DNA from: Chloroflexota bacterium
GTDB taxonomy: Bacteria > Chloroflexota > Anaerolineae > SpSt-313
Assembly (NCBI GenBank): GCA_029553955.1
Contig: JAKPJZ010000256.1
Location: 1-64,000, forward strand
Reading direction: 5' to 3'
DNA length: 64,000 nucleotides
Both the position numbers and the translations under genes were made by a program. Below are positions 35,034 to 43,086 of this stretch, one piece after another. The notes under the pieces are model-generated. The model did not search any database. It was not told the DNA's origin and was given only the letters and a program-made list of their open reading frames with translations. Each line of letters begins with the position of its first letter. Position 1 is the stretch's first letter.

Positions 35034-35954
35034 ATGCAGAGAAGCGCCGTTCCACTACCTCCAGAGCTACTGAACCTTCCCGTGATCGAAGCAGAACCCT
35101 GGGTACAGATCGATCCTGATCCAGAGCTCCGGATCGAAGGCCCGGCGTTCGACCGAGAAGGGAACCTGTTTGTGACCTCGCCCTATCACGGGCGGGTCTA
35201 CAAGGTCACGCCCGAAAAGCACGTGAGCCAGATACACGACAATCCGTGCATGAAGGGCATTGGCTGCGCCATTCACAAGGACGGAAGGTTGTTCCTGGCT
35301 TGCGGAACCGGGGAGCTGGCCACCATGAACCCTGACGGCAGCGACGTCAGATTCATCACAGCGCGGCTCAACGGCAAGCCTCAGAAACTGAACGATCTCG
35401 TCTTCGACGCCCAGGGGAACCTCTATGTGACCGACTTTACCGGCACCGTTCCTCATCCAAGCGGTGGGGTGTACCGTTTCACGAGCGATTTTTCCAGGGT
35501 GGACCTGATCCTTGACAATCTGGCTGGAGCCAATGGCATCTCGTTGGCGCCGGAGGGGGACGCGCTCTGGGTAGGCGAGACGTTCCGTAACGCCATCCTG
35601 CGCATTGCGCTGGAGGATGATGGCGTGACGATCGCCTCTCGTGACGGCGTCTGCTATGCCTACTATTCGACCGGGGTGCCGGGCGGCCCCGATTCAAACA
35701 AGGTCGACAAGGAAGGCAATCTCTACCAGTGTATCGTGCCACAGGGCCGGGCGATCGTCTTGAACGCGCGCGGTATTCCGGTGGCCAACATCCTGTTGCC
35801 GGGGCGAGATGAGGGCCAGAACCTGCGCTCAACCAACCTGGCGTTCAGGCCCGGCAGCAACGAAGGCTACATCGTGGCCAGTGGTGCCTGCGGCCCCGCT
35901 GTCTTCAAGTTTCCCGCGCTGGCCGAAGGCCTGCCGCTCTACTCGCACTCATGA
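35034..35954 (+). CDS. SMP-30/gluconolactonase-like beta-propeller protein
   Basis: 306-residue six-bladed propeller of the SMP-30/gluconolaconase/LRE type. Metal ligands are suggested by the Glu in IEGPAFD near 35, the Asn-Asp in KLNDLVFD near 120, ANGISLAPEG and the late SNKVDKEGNLY. ATG 35034 is taken, although only a modest GAGAGAAG precedes it; a much longer frame overlaps the synthetase gene and is not used. Hydrolysis of a lactone or similar ester is the usual activity. It lies in the same direction between the acyl-CoA synthetase and a PrpD-family gene. Confidence 0.8.
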   Translation: MQRSAVPLPPELLNLPVIEAEPWVQIDPDPELRIEGPAFDREGNLFVTSPYHGRVYKVTPEKHVSQIHDNPCMKGIGCAIHKDGRLFLACGTGELATMNPDGSDVRFITARLNGKPQKLNDLVFDAQGNLYVTDFTGTVPHPSGGVYRFTSDFSRVDLILDNLAGANGISLAPEGDALWVGETFRNAILRIALEDDGVTIASRDGVCYAYYSTGVPGGPDSNKVDKEGNLYQCIVPQGRAIVLNARGIPVANILLPGRDEGQNLRSTNLAFRPGSNEGYIVASGACGPAVFKFPALAEGLPLYSHS

Positions 35955-35979
35955 ACTCGCATGACGCTTGCAGGTGACG

Positions 35980-36140
35980 CCGTGAGTGCGCCGACTCGGC
36001 ACAATGCCTGTTCTCCGCGCTCAGCACAGGCGGCACCCATGCCGCCCGACGCGGGGACGGGGCGACATCATCGACGGGGCTTGCCGCATCCGGCAACCTG
36101 GCGGCATGGGAGCTGCCTCTGCTGGATGCGGAATCTGGGC
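35980..36140. repeat. dispersed inverted repeat with CCCATGCCGCC / GGCGGCATGGGAG arms
   Basis: Arms CAGGCGGCACCCATGCCGCC and GGCGGCATGGGAGCTGCC flank CATCCGGCAACC. Resembles the element at 17826-17990 (GGCGGCTCCCA ... TGGGAGCCGCC, GCCGGATGCGG). Confidence 0.6.
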
Positions 36141-36157
36141 TGAGCCGGAGGCTGCCT

Positions 36158-37558
36158 GTGTTCACTCGGATCCTTGCGCGATTCATCGCCGACGCGACAT
36201 ACGAAGATTTGCCCAAGCCCGCTGTTGCCGCCGCAAAACGGGGCATACTCGACGTTGTTGCCGTAACGCTCGCCGGCAGCCGTGAACCTTTGGCGGGCAC
36301 ACTGAGGCAACTGGTAAGAGACGCGAAATACAATGAGGAGGCCGCCGTCATTGGCGGCGGCTTCAAGACGGACGCTTACCATGCCGCCTTTATCAACGGT
36401 GCGATGGCCCATGCGTTGGATTACGACGACGTCTTGCACCTGCCGCCGCTGTGGACGGGACATCCCTCAGTAGCGATCTTCCCCGCGGTACTTGCTGTCG
36501 CGGAGAAACGGCATGTATCTGGAAGGGAGCTGATCCTGGCCTACTGCCTGGGCATCGAAGTCTATGCCAAGGTGAGCCTGTTTTGCGGTGATACGCCTCA
36601 TGCCAATGGTTGGCACAACACGCCCTACAAGGGAACCATGGCGGCAGCGGCAGCCGTGGCCTGGCTGCTCCGTCTGGACGAGCTCCAGGTCAGGCGGGCT
36701 TTCGGCATCGCGGCATCGCTGGCCGGTGGCCTACGGCAGAATTTCGGCACCATGATGAAACCGCTCCATGCCGGAATCGCCGCAAGAAATGGAGCCGAGG
36801 CGGCGCTGCTGGCAGAGGCGGGGATCACCTCCGATGAGAACATGTTCGAGGCGCCACTCGGCTTCAAGAAGGTCTTTACCGGCGAGTACAGCGACACGTC
36901 CGTAGAGATCCCGTACGGCAACGCGCGCATCACGCCGGCGCAATTCGCCGCCTGCCTGGGCAACCCCTGGAATATCGTCTCTCCCGGGCTGTCATTCAAG
37001 GTGTGTCCCTCGTGCAGGGCCACGCATTTCGGCATGGATGCGGCCCTGGGCTTCCGGGAGAAGCTGGCGGTCGACGCGAAGCACATCTCCGAAGTGGAAT
37101 GCCGCGTCCCAAATCACATGGAATCTGTGTTGTTCCATCACAATCCGCGGACCGGACTGGAAGGGAAATTCAGCCTGGAGTACGTGCTGGCCAGGACGCT
37201 GCTCGATGGCTTGCCCAAGATTAGCGATTTCACCGATGAGCGAGTCAACGAGGCGCGGGTCACGGAATTGATGGGAAAGATCGAGTGGCGCTCGTTTGTG
37301 CCTGATGCAGGCACCTTCGGTGCGCCTGAGTTCGTGATCAAGTTGGATGACGGCGCACACTTCCATGCCAGAGTAGAGTCTCCCAGGGGTGATCCCGAGA
37401 ACCCGGTCAGCGACGAAATCCTGATCGCGAAATACGAGGACTGCGCGCGCTCCGTCTTGCAGCCCAGCGTCGTGGACCAGGTGAGAGACACAATCATGGG
37501 TTTGGAGACCCTGGAGGGGCTATCGCAACTGGCGGGTTTACTCTCAAAACCCTGGTAG
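36158..37558 (+). CDS. MmgE/PrpD family protein 1
   Basis: 466-residue member of the 2-methylcitrate dehydratase/cis-aconitate decarboxylase superfamily. It has the N-terminal helical domain start ILARFIADATYEDLP, then FINGAMAHALDYDDVL and HPSVAIFPAVLAVAE, which hold the family's active-site Asp and His. GTG 36158 is preceded by GGAGG six bases upstream. It likely dehydrates or isomerises a tricarboxylate-like acid. It ends the second transporter/selenoprotein operon; a repeat-rich spacer follows. Confidence 0.87.
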   Translation: MFTRILARFIADATYEDLPKPAVAAAKRGILDVVAVTLAGSREPLAGTLRQLVRDAKYNEEAAVIGGGFKTDAYHAAFINGAMAHALDYDDVLHLPPLWTGHPSVAIFPAVLAVAEKRHVSGRELILAYCLGIEVYAKVSLFCGDTPHANGWHNTPYKGTMAAAAAVAWLLRLDELQVRRAFGIAASLAGGLRQNFGTMMKPLHAGIAARNGAEAALLAEAGITSDENMFEAPLGFKKVFTGEYSDTSVEIPYGNARITPAQFAACLGNPWNIVSPGLSFKVCPSCRATHFGMDAALGFREKLAVDAKHISEVECRVPNHMESVLFHHNPRTGLEGKFSLEYVLARTLLDGLPKISDFTDERVNEARVTELMGKIEWRSFVPDAGTFGAPEFVIKLDDGAHFHARVESPRGDPENPVSDEILIAKYEDCARSVLQPSVVDQVRDTIMGLETLEGLSQLAGLLSKPW

Positions 37559-37676
37559 CAGCCGGGTACTCTGCTCCGCTATTGCCCGTTGGGCGCGGCA
37601 AAGACTGTGCAGGCACAGGCCCTCGTGCGCCCGGCTTTGATCCAGGAGGCCTGCGCCCCAAGGGCTCGGCCCGCAG

Positions 37677-37776
37677 GGGGGTTTTGGCGGGTTGGTTGGG
37701 CTTGCTGGCTGCCCCTGGCGCGCCCGCGGGCGCGCCAGGGGCAGCCAGCAAGCCCAACCAACCCGCCAAAACCCCC
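37677..37776. repeat. 100-nt perfect palindrome
   Basis: 50-bp arms meet with no loop between 37726 and 37727; outer ends GGGGGTTTTGGCGGGTTGG. The outer GGGGTTTTGG is shared with the palindrome at 51581-51638, but the inner arm sequence is different. Confidence 0.9.
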
Positions 37777-37924
37777 AAAAAGGCCCATACCGGGCTCGTG
37801 CAAAGCGCGCAAGCCGGTTTCCGGCCCAGGGCGGTGCACTCCGACAGCCTGCTAGGCTACGGGGTTGCAGGCGCGCCCTAGCACCGACATCTGCCGCGCG
37901 CGTCAGGCTCCTGCAACGAAACAA

Positions 37925-37941
37925 GAGGAGGTGCGATGTAA
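37925..37941 (+). promoter_or_regulatory. conserved SD plus start-stop element (ATGTAA) in tctC-3 leader
   Basis: GAGGAGG (37925-37931), 4 nt, ATG-TAA (37936-37941), same spacing as in the tctC-2 leader at 25844-25860. Confidence 0.4.
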
Positions 37942-38033
37942 GGGACAAGACCGTGCTTACTGCTCGACTGTAGCGTGCAGCCCCGACTAGTTCACAGGAA
38001 GCATCAAAAGGACGCATCAAAGGAGGCCTCAAA

Positions 38034-39197
38034 ATGAGTATCCCACAGCGAACAATCGTGCTCGTTGTGCTGCTCGCGCTCGTGAGCGTGGTCCCTCTGG
38101 GTTGCGCTGCCCCGACGCCAGCCCCGGCCGCGACCCAAGCACCCGCACCGACCGCTGTGCCGGCTGCAACCCAGGCACCCGACGCGACCGCTGTGCCCGC
38201 TCCGACCGCTGCCCCTGCCACACCTGCACCGTCGGCTGCGGCCGAGTTCTACAAGGGCAAGACGGTCACACTCTACACGAGTTCGCAAGCTGGCAGCGCC
38301 ACTGACCTGTGGGCCAGGACCATCGCCAAGTATCTGCCGGAATACACCGGTGCGACGTTCGTCGTACAGAACGAGACGGCTGGTGGCGGCAAGATGCTGT
38401 ACAATCAGATGGCCGGCGGGCAGATCAAGCCCGATGGCCTTTCCGTCGCGTACACGGCGGCCGGTCTATGCTGGCCCGGATTCGTCTCCGGCGACCCCGC
38501 TGCTGAGTACGATATCGCCAAGTTCGTGTACCTCGGCGGGGCCGAGAGCGGCAACTATTTCCTGACCACGGCGCCTGACGGCAAGATCAAGACGGTGGAG
38601 GATCTGAAGGCGACCAAGGGACTAAAGTTCGCCCACTCGGCCAGGGTCAGCACGGTGACTCTGGCCAATGCCCTGACAATCGATCTCCTGGGCCTGGACG
38701 GCAAGATCATCATGGGCTTCCAAGGCGCCACCGGCCGGGCGCTCGCCGTTCAGCAGGGCGACGCTGATGCCACCGTCATGGCTGCCGACACGGCGATCCT
38801 CAACCGGACCAAGGGCACCGCGACTCTCGTCATAGGGATCGGGGCGGAGCGCATGAAGGCAGCCGAGGATGTGCCCGTCTTGATGGAACTGGTGAATGTC
38901 GCTAACCTGACCGACACGCAGAAAAAGCTCGTCGAGAGCATCGACATCCTCTCCGATGCCAAACTGCTGTTCGCGCCGCCGGGCACTCCGCAGGACAAGG
39001 CGGATTTCCTGGCCGACGCCTTCAAGCAAGCGTACGAAAAGTCGGGGCTGGTCGCCGATCTCGAGAAGACCGTTGGCGGGACCATCGGCGCCTACATACC
39101 CGGCGCGGAACTGGCCGAGCGAGCTTCAAACCTGGCCGCCAGGAAAGGCGACTGGCAGCATTGGGATGACGTGCTGACCAAGTACGTCGTCGAATAG
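38034..39197 (+). CDS. tctC: TTT transporter substrate-binding lipoprotein TctC (copy 3)
   Basis: 387-residue receptor. Lipobox Cys24 (VVPLGC), then a long Ala/Pro/Thr linker (to about 68) with AATQAP repeats, then the binding domain from FYKGKTVTLYTSSQAG. Late motif APPGTPQDKADFLADAF. Start ATG 38034 after AAAGGAGG. Its signal and linker closely resemble copy 2 while the binding domain diverges, suggesting duplication followed by a change in ligand. It heads the third module, whose enzymes are hydro-lyases and a fumarate-reductase-like flavoprotein. Confidence 0.92.
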   Translation: MSIPQRTIVLVVLLALVSVVPLGCAAPTPAPAATQAPAPTAVPAATQAPDATAVPAPTAAPATPAPSAAAEFYKGKTVTLYTSSQAGSATDLWARTIAKYLPEYTGATFVVQNETAGGGKMLYNQMAGGQIKPDGLSVAYTAAGLCWPGFVSGDPAAEYDIAKFVYLGGAESGNYFLTTAPDGKIKTVEDLKATKGLKFAHSARVSTVTLANALTIDLLGLDGKIIMGFQGATGRALAVQQGDADATVMAADTAILNRTKGTATLVIGIGAERMKAAEDVPVLMELVNVANLTDTQKKLVESIDILSDAKLLFAPPGTPQDKADFLADAFKQAYEKSGLVADLEKTVGGTIGAYIPGAELAERASNLAARKGDWQHWDDVLTKYVVE

Positions 39198-39212
39198 GCC
39201 GTCATCTTGGTG

Positions 39213-39246
39213 CCCCAGCAGCCCGATGCAAGTCGGGCTGCTGGGG
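39213..39246 (+). terminator. hairpin between tctC-3 and tctA-3
   Basis: Perfect 14-bp stem (39213-39226 / 39233-39246, CCCCAGCAGCCCGA) with 6-nt loop, 15 bp after the tctC stop. No U-tract; likely attenuates read-through into tctA. Confidence 0.65.
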
Positions 39247-39302
39247 TCCCGGTTTCTCTTGCACCAGCCGAACCCTCCAACACACTCACCGGAGGAGTCC
39301 AG

Positions 39303-40829
39303 ATGGAAACGATTCCTGCTTTGCTCGAAGCCTTGCGCAACATGTTCCAGCCGACCGTGTTTCTGGCCGTGTTGGGCGGAACGATCATCTCGCTGATTAT
39401 GGGTGTGATCCCTGTCGTCAGCGGTGCCTTGATGGTGATCATTTTCCTGCCATTCTTGTTTGGCGCTGACCCAATCGTGGCCATGCCGTTTCTGTGCGCG
39501 CTGCTCGCTGCCTCGGGTGTGGGCGGCGCGGTCACGTCGGTTCTGACCGGCATTCCGGGCGACAATAACAACGCCCCTACTGCAATTGACGGGTTTGCCA
39601 TGACCCGCAAGGGCCAGGCCGGGCGGGCGCTAGGCCTGGCGCTCGGGGCTGGCATCCTCGCGGCGCTGCTTGGGGTTGGGATATCCATCCTGATCATCCC
39701 ACTGATGGCCCCCATATTGATGTCGTTCAAGACGGTGGAGATGTTCCTGATCATCGTCATGGCCCTGCTCTTCCTGTCCGTGCTGACGCAGGGCTCGCGG
39801 ATCAAAGGCCTCTTCTCCGCGGTCGTCGGCCTGACTCTGGCGTGTATCGGGTTCCAGGAATCTAGCGCCATCCAACGGCTCACCTTTGGGAACCTGTATC
39901 TCTACGATGGCATCGAGATGTCGACCGTGCTGATGGGGGTGTTGGCCGTGCCCACGCTGGTGGAGCTGGCGGCGGAGGGACTGCCCATCGCGCCGCTCGG
40001 CGCCGTGGCGGCCGGCAAGCTGAGCGAACTGCTCAAGGGCATGAAGGAGCTGTTCACCAAACACCTGTGGGTGTGGTTCCGTGGCACGGTCATTGGCTAT
40101 GCCGTTGGCATTGCGCCCGCGCTTGGCTCGGCGACGGCGGTGTGGATCGCGTACGCGCAGGCGAAGCAAGGATCCAAGAAGCCTGAAGAGTTCGGCCAAG
40201 GAAGCCCGGAGGCGATCGTCGCATCCGAAGGCGCCAGAGGGGTCTGCAATCCGGGCGATCTGCTGACCACGCTGGTCTTCGGCATTCCCGGCTGCTCGAT
40301 CATGGTCGTCCTGCTGGCGGCGTTCCTCATGATGGGCGTGGTCCCCGGCCCCACGCTGGTGCTCGATCACACGGCGCTTTCTTTTCAGATGATCCTTACG
40401 ATGGCGCTGTCGGTGATCCTCGGAGCGGCCATATGTTTCGCGACCGCACCACTGTTGGTCAAGATCACGCAGGTTCCTCCGGAGTATCTCTTTGCGGTTC
40501 TCATGCCGCTCATCATCCTGGGCGCCTATGTCACGCGCGAGTACTCCCTGGATATCGTCGTCGTCGGCCTCATCTCTATCCTCGGGTTGTGCATCAAGCG
40601 CTTCGGGTTCTCTGCTCCCGCGACTATCCTGGGATTCGTGATGGGCAGACTGTTTGAGACATATCTGGTGCGCTCTCTGGACCTGCGCGGGCCTCTGTTC
40701 TTCTTGTCTTCGCCGATCGCCATCGTGCTTACGGCGCTGATCGTTCTTTCCGTCGTCTGGGGACCCGTCAAGTCCCTGCTTGGGCGGATGCGTGGTGGAA
40801 AGCCCGCCATGGCCGGAGGGGCGAAGTGA
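39303..40829 (+). CDS. tctA: TTT transporter large membrane subunit TctA (copy 3, divergent)
   Basis: 508-residue TctA from ATG 39303 (CCGGAGGAG upstream). Length and helix pattern are normal and LTGIPGDNNNAPTAIDGFAMTRKGQ is recognisable in part, but both glycine signatures are changed. The first reads GVIPVVSGAL instead of PGxxGG; the second reads GIAPALGSATAVW instead of GVIPGVGGE. The tctA fragment at 6718 shows the same first change, so this is a distinct subfamily rather than damage. tctB overlaps its stop. Confidence 0.9.
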   Translation: METIPALLEALRNMFQPTVFLAVLGGTIISLIMGVIPVVSGALMVIIFLPFLFGADPIVAMPFLCALLAASGVGGAVTSVLTGIPGDNNNAPTAIDGFAMTRKGQAGRALGLALGAGILAALLGVGISILIIPLMAPILMSFKTVEMFLIIVMALLFLSVLTQGSRIKGLFSAVVGLTLACIGFQESSAIQRLTFGNLYLYDGIEMSTVLMGVLAVPTLVELAAEGLPIAPLGAVAAGKLSELLKGMKELFTKHLWVWFRGTVIGYAVGIAPALGSATAVWIAYAQAKQGSKKPEEFGQGSPEAIVASEGARGVCNPGDLLTTLVFGIPGCSIMVVLLAAFLMMGVVPGPTLVLDHTALSFQMILTMALSVILGAAICFATAPLLVKITQVPPEYLFAVLMPLIILGAYVTREYSLDIVVVGLISILGLCIKRFGFSAPATILGFVMGRLFETYLVRSLDLRGPLFFLSSPIAIVLTALIVLSVVWGPVKSLLGRMRGGKPAMAGGAK

Positions 40830-41317
40830 AAAGGCTCAGTCCAACCGCGTATTTCTTGATCGTCGTGATGATGGTCATGGTGGTGTTCTTTGTGACGTCG
40901 CTTGGCTACGCCAACATCAGGGTCAAGCTGATGCCTCTGCTCATGTCGGGGTCCGCCATTGTCTTGGGGCTGATTGCCCTGATACAGGATGTCCGATCAG
41001 GGTCGAAGGCCAGTATGCCGACCGACGAAGAGGGCGACGTCATTGAAGATGCCGACAAGCTGGCCACGCCGCTGAGCGCGTACTTTAAAGCCTTCGGCTG
41101 GTTGGCCGTGCTGATTGCCGCCATTTACATCTTGGGTTTTGCCGTCGGCATACTGATTTGGGTACCCGTGTATATGTGGAGGCAAGGGATCCGCTTGTGG
41201 AAGGGTGTGCTGACCGCTGTCGTCACGGTGGGCGTCTTTTACGCCGCTTTCACCATGGCGCTGCAGGTTCAGATCTATTCCGGCAAGCTGTTCGAGTGGA
41301 TGAGCTGGCGATTCTGA
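40826..41317 (+). CDS. tctB: TTT transporter small membrane subunit TctB (copy 3)
   Basis: 163 residues with about four membrane helices and a charged loop (about 55-80). GTG 40826 overlaps the tctA stop as GTGA. The segment GYANIRVKLMPLLMSG after helix 1 is the counterpart of the conserved LKxTLVP region of the other copies. A flavoprotein gene follows after 28 bp. Confidence 0.85.
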   Translation: MKRLSPTAYFLIVVMMVMVVFFVTSLGYANIRVKLMPLLMSGSAIVLGLIALIQDVRSGSKASMPTDEEGDVIEDADKLATPLSAYFKAFGWLAVLIAAIYILGFAVGILIWVPVYMWRQGIRLWKGVLTAVVTVGVFYAAFTMALQVQIYSGKLFEWMSWRF

Positions 41318-41345
41318 CGGCAAGCGAAGGCATGGCAGAGGGAGC

Positions 41346-42926
41346 ATGACTATGAGCATCAATTGGACTGAAGAAGCGGAAGTGGTGGTTGTCGGCTACG
41401 GCGGCGCAGGGGCTGTGGCGGCGATTGCAGCCGCGGATGCGGGCGCCAACAGCGTGATCATCATGGAAAAGAACCTGGCCGACACGCCGACCTGCACCAA
41501 CCATACGCCATCGACGCGCATGAGCGGTGGCGGCTTTCTCTGCCCGGAGGATGCTGAGCGGACGTGGCAGTACCTGCTCGGGTTGCGGCGCATCGCCAAC
41601 GAGCCGGCAGACAGCGACGAAGAGGCCATCCTCAAAGTGATGGCCGAGCGCATGGTGAACAATGCCCGCTGGATGGAAGCGATTGGCGGCGTGGTCGGAG
41701 GGAGGGAAAGCCAAAGCCCCACGTTTGCGCTTTCCGATCTGAAGGTAAAAGACGTCGGCAAGGCCTCTGCAACCTACGACGCCGATTTCCCAGAGCTGCC
41801 CGGGTCAGACGCCATGCGCGTGATGTGGATGGCCAAGTCGCCAGAATACCGGCATGGTGCGGCCTTTTTCAACACGCTCAGCAATGCAGTCGAGAAGAGA
41901 AACATACGGGTGCTGTGGGCGACGCCCGCAGAGCACCTCGTCGTCGAAGACGGGGCCGTGCGCGGCGTCATTGGGATCAGGGATGGTCAGCCGGTCGCGG
42001 TCAAGGCAACGCGCGGGGTTGTGCTCGCGTGCGGCGGATTTGAGTACAACGACTTTATGAAGAGAAACTACCTCCGGCCGTTGCCGATCGAATTCACGGG
42101 CCATCCGGGAAACACCGGCGATGGCATCAACATGGCCCTGGAAATCGGGGCCGCCCTGTGGCACATGAACTGCATCTCGTACCGGGTAACGATAAAGGCC
42201 CCTCAAGTCCCCGTCGCCCTTGGCACCCTGCATCACTCGCAGATGAGTATCTTTGTAGACAAGCGGGGGAACCGCTTCAGCAACGAAAAGTTCAAGGGGC
42301 ACGCGTTCGGTTATGAGCTGGCGGGGTATGATGGCCATGCGCTGTGCTACCCTAGAATACCCTGTTATTGGATCTTTGATGAGAAGAGAAGAAAGCTCGC
42401 TCCTCTGGCCGGCCACCATGGCGCGTGCAATCCGCCACGGGGCATCAAGGGTCCGATCCACTACATCTGGAGCGAGGATAACTCGGTCGAAATCGAGAAG
42501 GGCTGGGTTTGGAAGGCAGACACGATCGAGGAGCTGGGCCGCATCATCGCGGCGGATGCGGATAACAACGGCTTGCTGGATATCTCAAACCTGAAAGCAA
42601 CGGTTGAACGCTACAACCAGTTCTGCCGCGATGGCGTGGACCTCGATTTCCACCGGCCCAAGGCCGGCCTGGCGCCCCTCGAAGACCCACCCTACTATGC
42701 GCTCAAGCTGTGGCCGGGTGGTCCGAACACGCAGGGCGGGCCGCTGCGTAACATCAGATGCCAGGTGCTGCGCCCCGACAGGACGCCTATCCCCAGGCTC
42801 TATGCCGGCGGTGAGCTTGGCTCATTCTTTGGCATGCTCTATAACGGCGGCGGCAACCTCGGCGAGATCATCGCGATGGCCAGCCTGGCGGGGGAGAATG
42901 TCGCTCAGGAAGAACTCTGGAACTAG
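41346..42926 (+). CDS. FAD-dependent fumarate-reductase/ketosteroid-dehydrogenase-like flavoprotein
   Basis: 526-residue flavoprotein of the succinate dehydrogenase/fumarate reductase flavoprotein superfamily. The FAD motif GYGGAGA is at 17-23, SGGGFLCPEDAE follows near 60, GVVLACGGFEYND near 230, and the C-terminal FAD region reads YAGGELGSFFGMLYNGGGN. No signal peptide or heme/flavin domain is present, so it is cytoplasmic and needs a separate electron donor. ATG 41346 or 41352 may be the start. It probably reduces or oxidises a C=C bond next to a carboxylate, in keeping with the hydro-lyases downstream. Confidence 0.85.
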   Translation: MTMSINWTEEAEVVVVGYGGAGAVAAIAAADAGANSVIIMEKNLADTPTCTNHTPSTRMSGGGFLCPEDAERTWQYLLGLRRIANEPADSDEEAILKVMAERMVNNARWMEAIGGVVGGRESQSPTFALSDLKVKDVGKASATYDADFPELPGSDAMRVMWMAKSPEYRHGAAFFNTLSNAVEKRNIRVLWATPAEHLVVEDGAVRGVIGIRDGQPVAVKATRGVVLACGGFEYNDFMKRNYLRPLPIEFTGHPGNTGDGINMALEIGAALWHMNCISYRVTIKAPQVPVALGTLHHSQMSIFVDKRGNRFSNEKFKGHAFGYELAGYDGHALCYPRIPCYWIFDEKRRKLAPLAGHHGACNPPRGIKGPIHYIWSEDNSVEIEKGWVWKADTIEELGRIIAADADNNGLLDISNLKATVERYNQFCRDGVDLDFHRPKAGLAPLEDPPYYALKLWPGGPNTQGGPLRNIRCQVLRPDRTPIPRLYAGGELGSFFGMLYNGGGNLGEIIAMASLAGENVAQEELWN

Positions 42927-43070
42927 GCTGTGTTTGCAAACCCGTAGTCTAGCCCCTTGTGGGCGTTGTTGGCGGCGAATCTGACGCCGTAGCGACGCGA
43001 AACGGGCACAAGCCGCCTGTGGCGGCCAAGGGGCACTAGGCTACGCGGGTTTGCAAACACAACCTAGACG
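42926..43070. repeat. core-conserved inverted-repeat element (copy A4)
   Basis: Ends TGTGTTTGCAAACCCGTAG and CTACGCGGGTTTGCAAACACA form near-perfect terminal inverted repeats. The core holds TAGCCCCTTGTGGGCGT and ACGGGCACAAGCCGCC. It overlaps the last base of the flavoprotein stop codon. Confidence 0.8.
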
Positions 43071-43086
43071 ATGACGAGGTGAGAGT

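Larger units (their letters stand above)
37559..38033. repeat. gene-free spacer with long palindrome and conserved tctC leader
   Basis: Holds a TGGTAGCAGCCGGGTACTCT segment also found at about 11936-11956, the 100-nt palindrome at 37677-37776, its flank containing CATACCGGGCTCGTGC, and the start-stop leader at 37925-37941. No gene. Confidence 0.65.
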
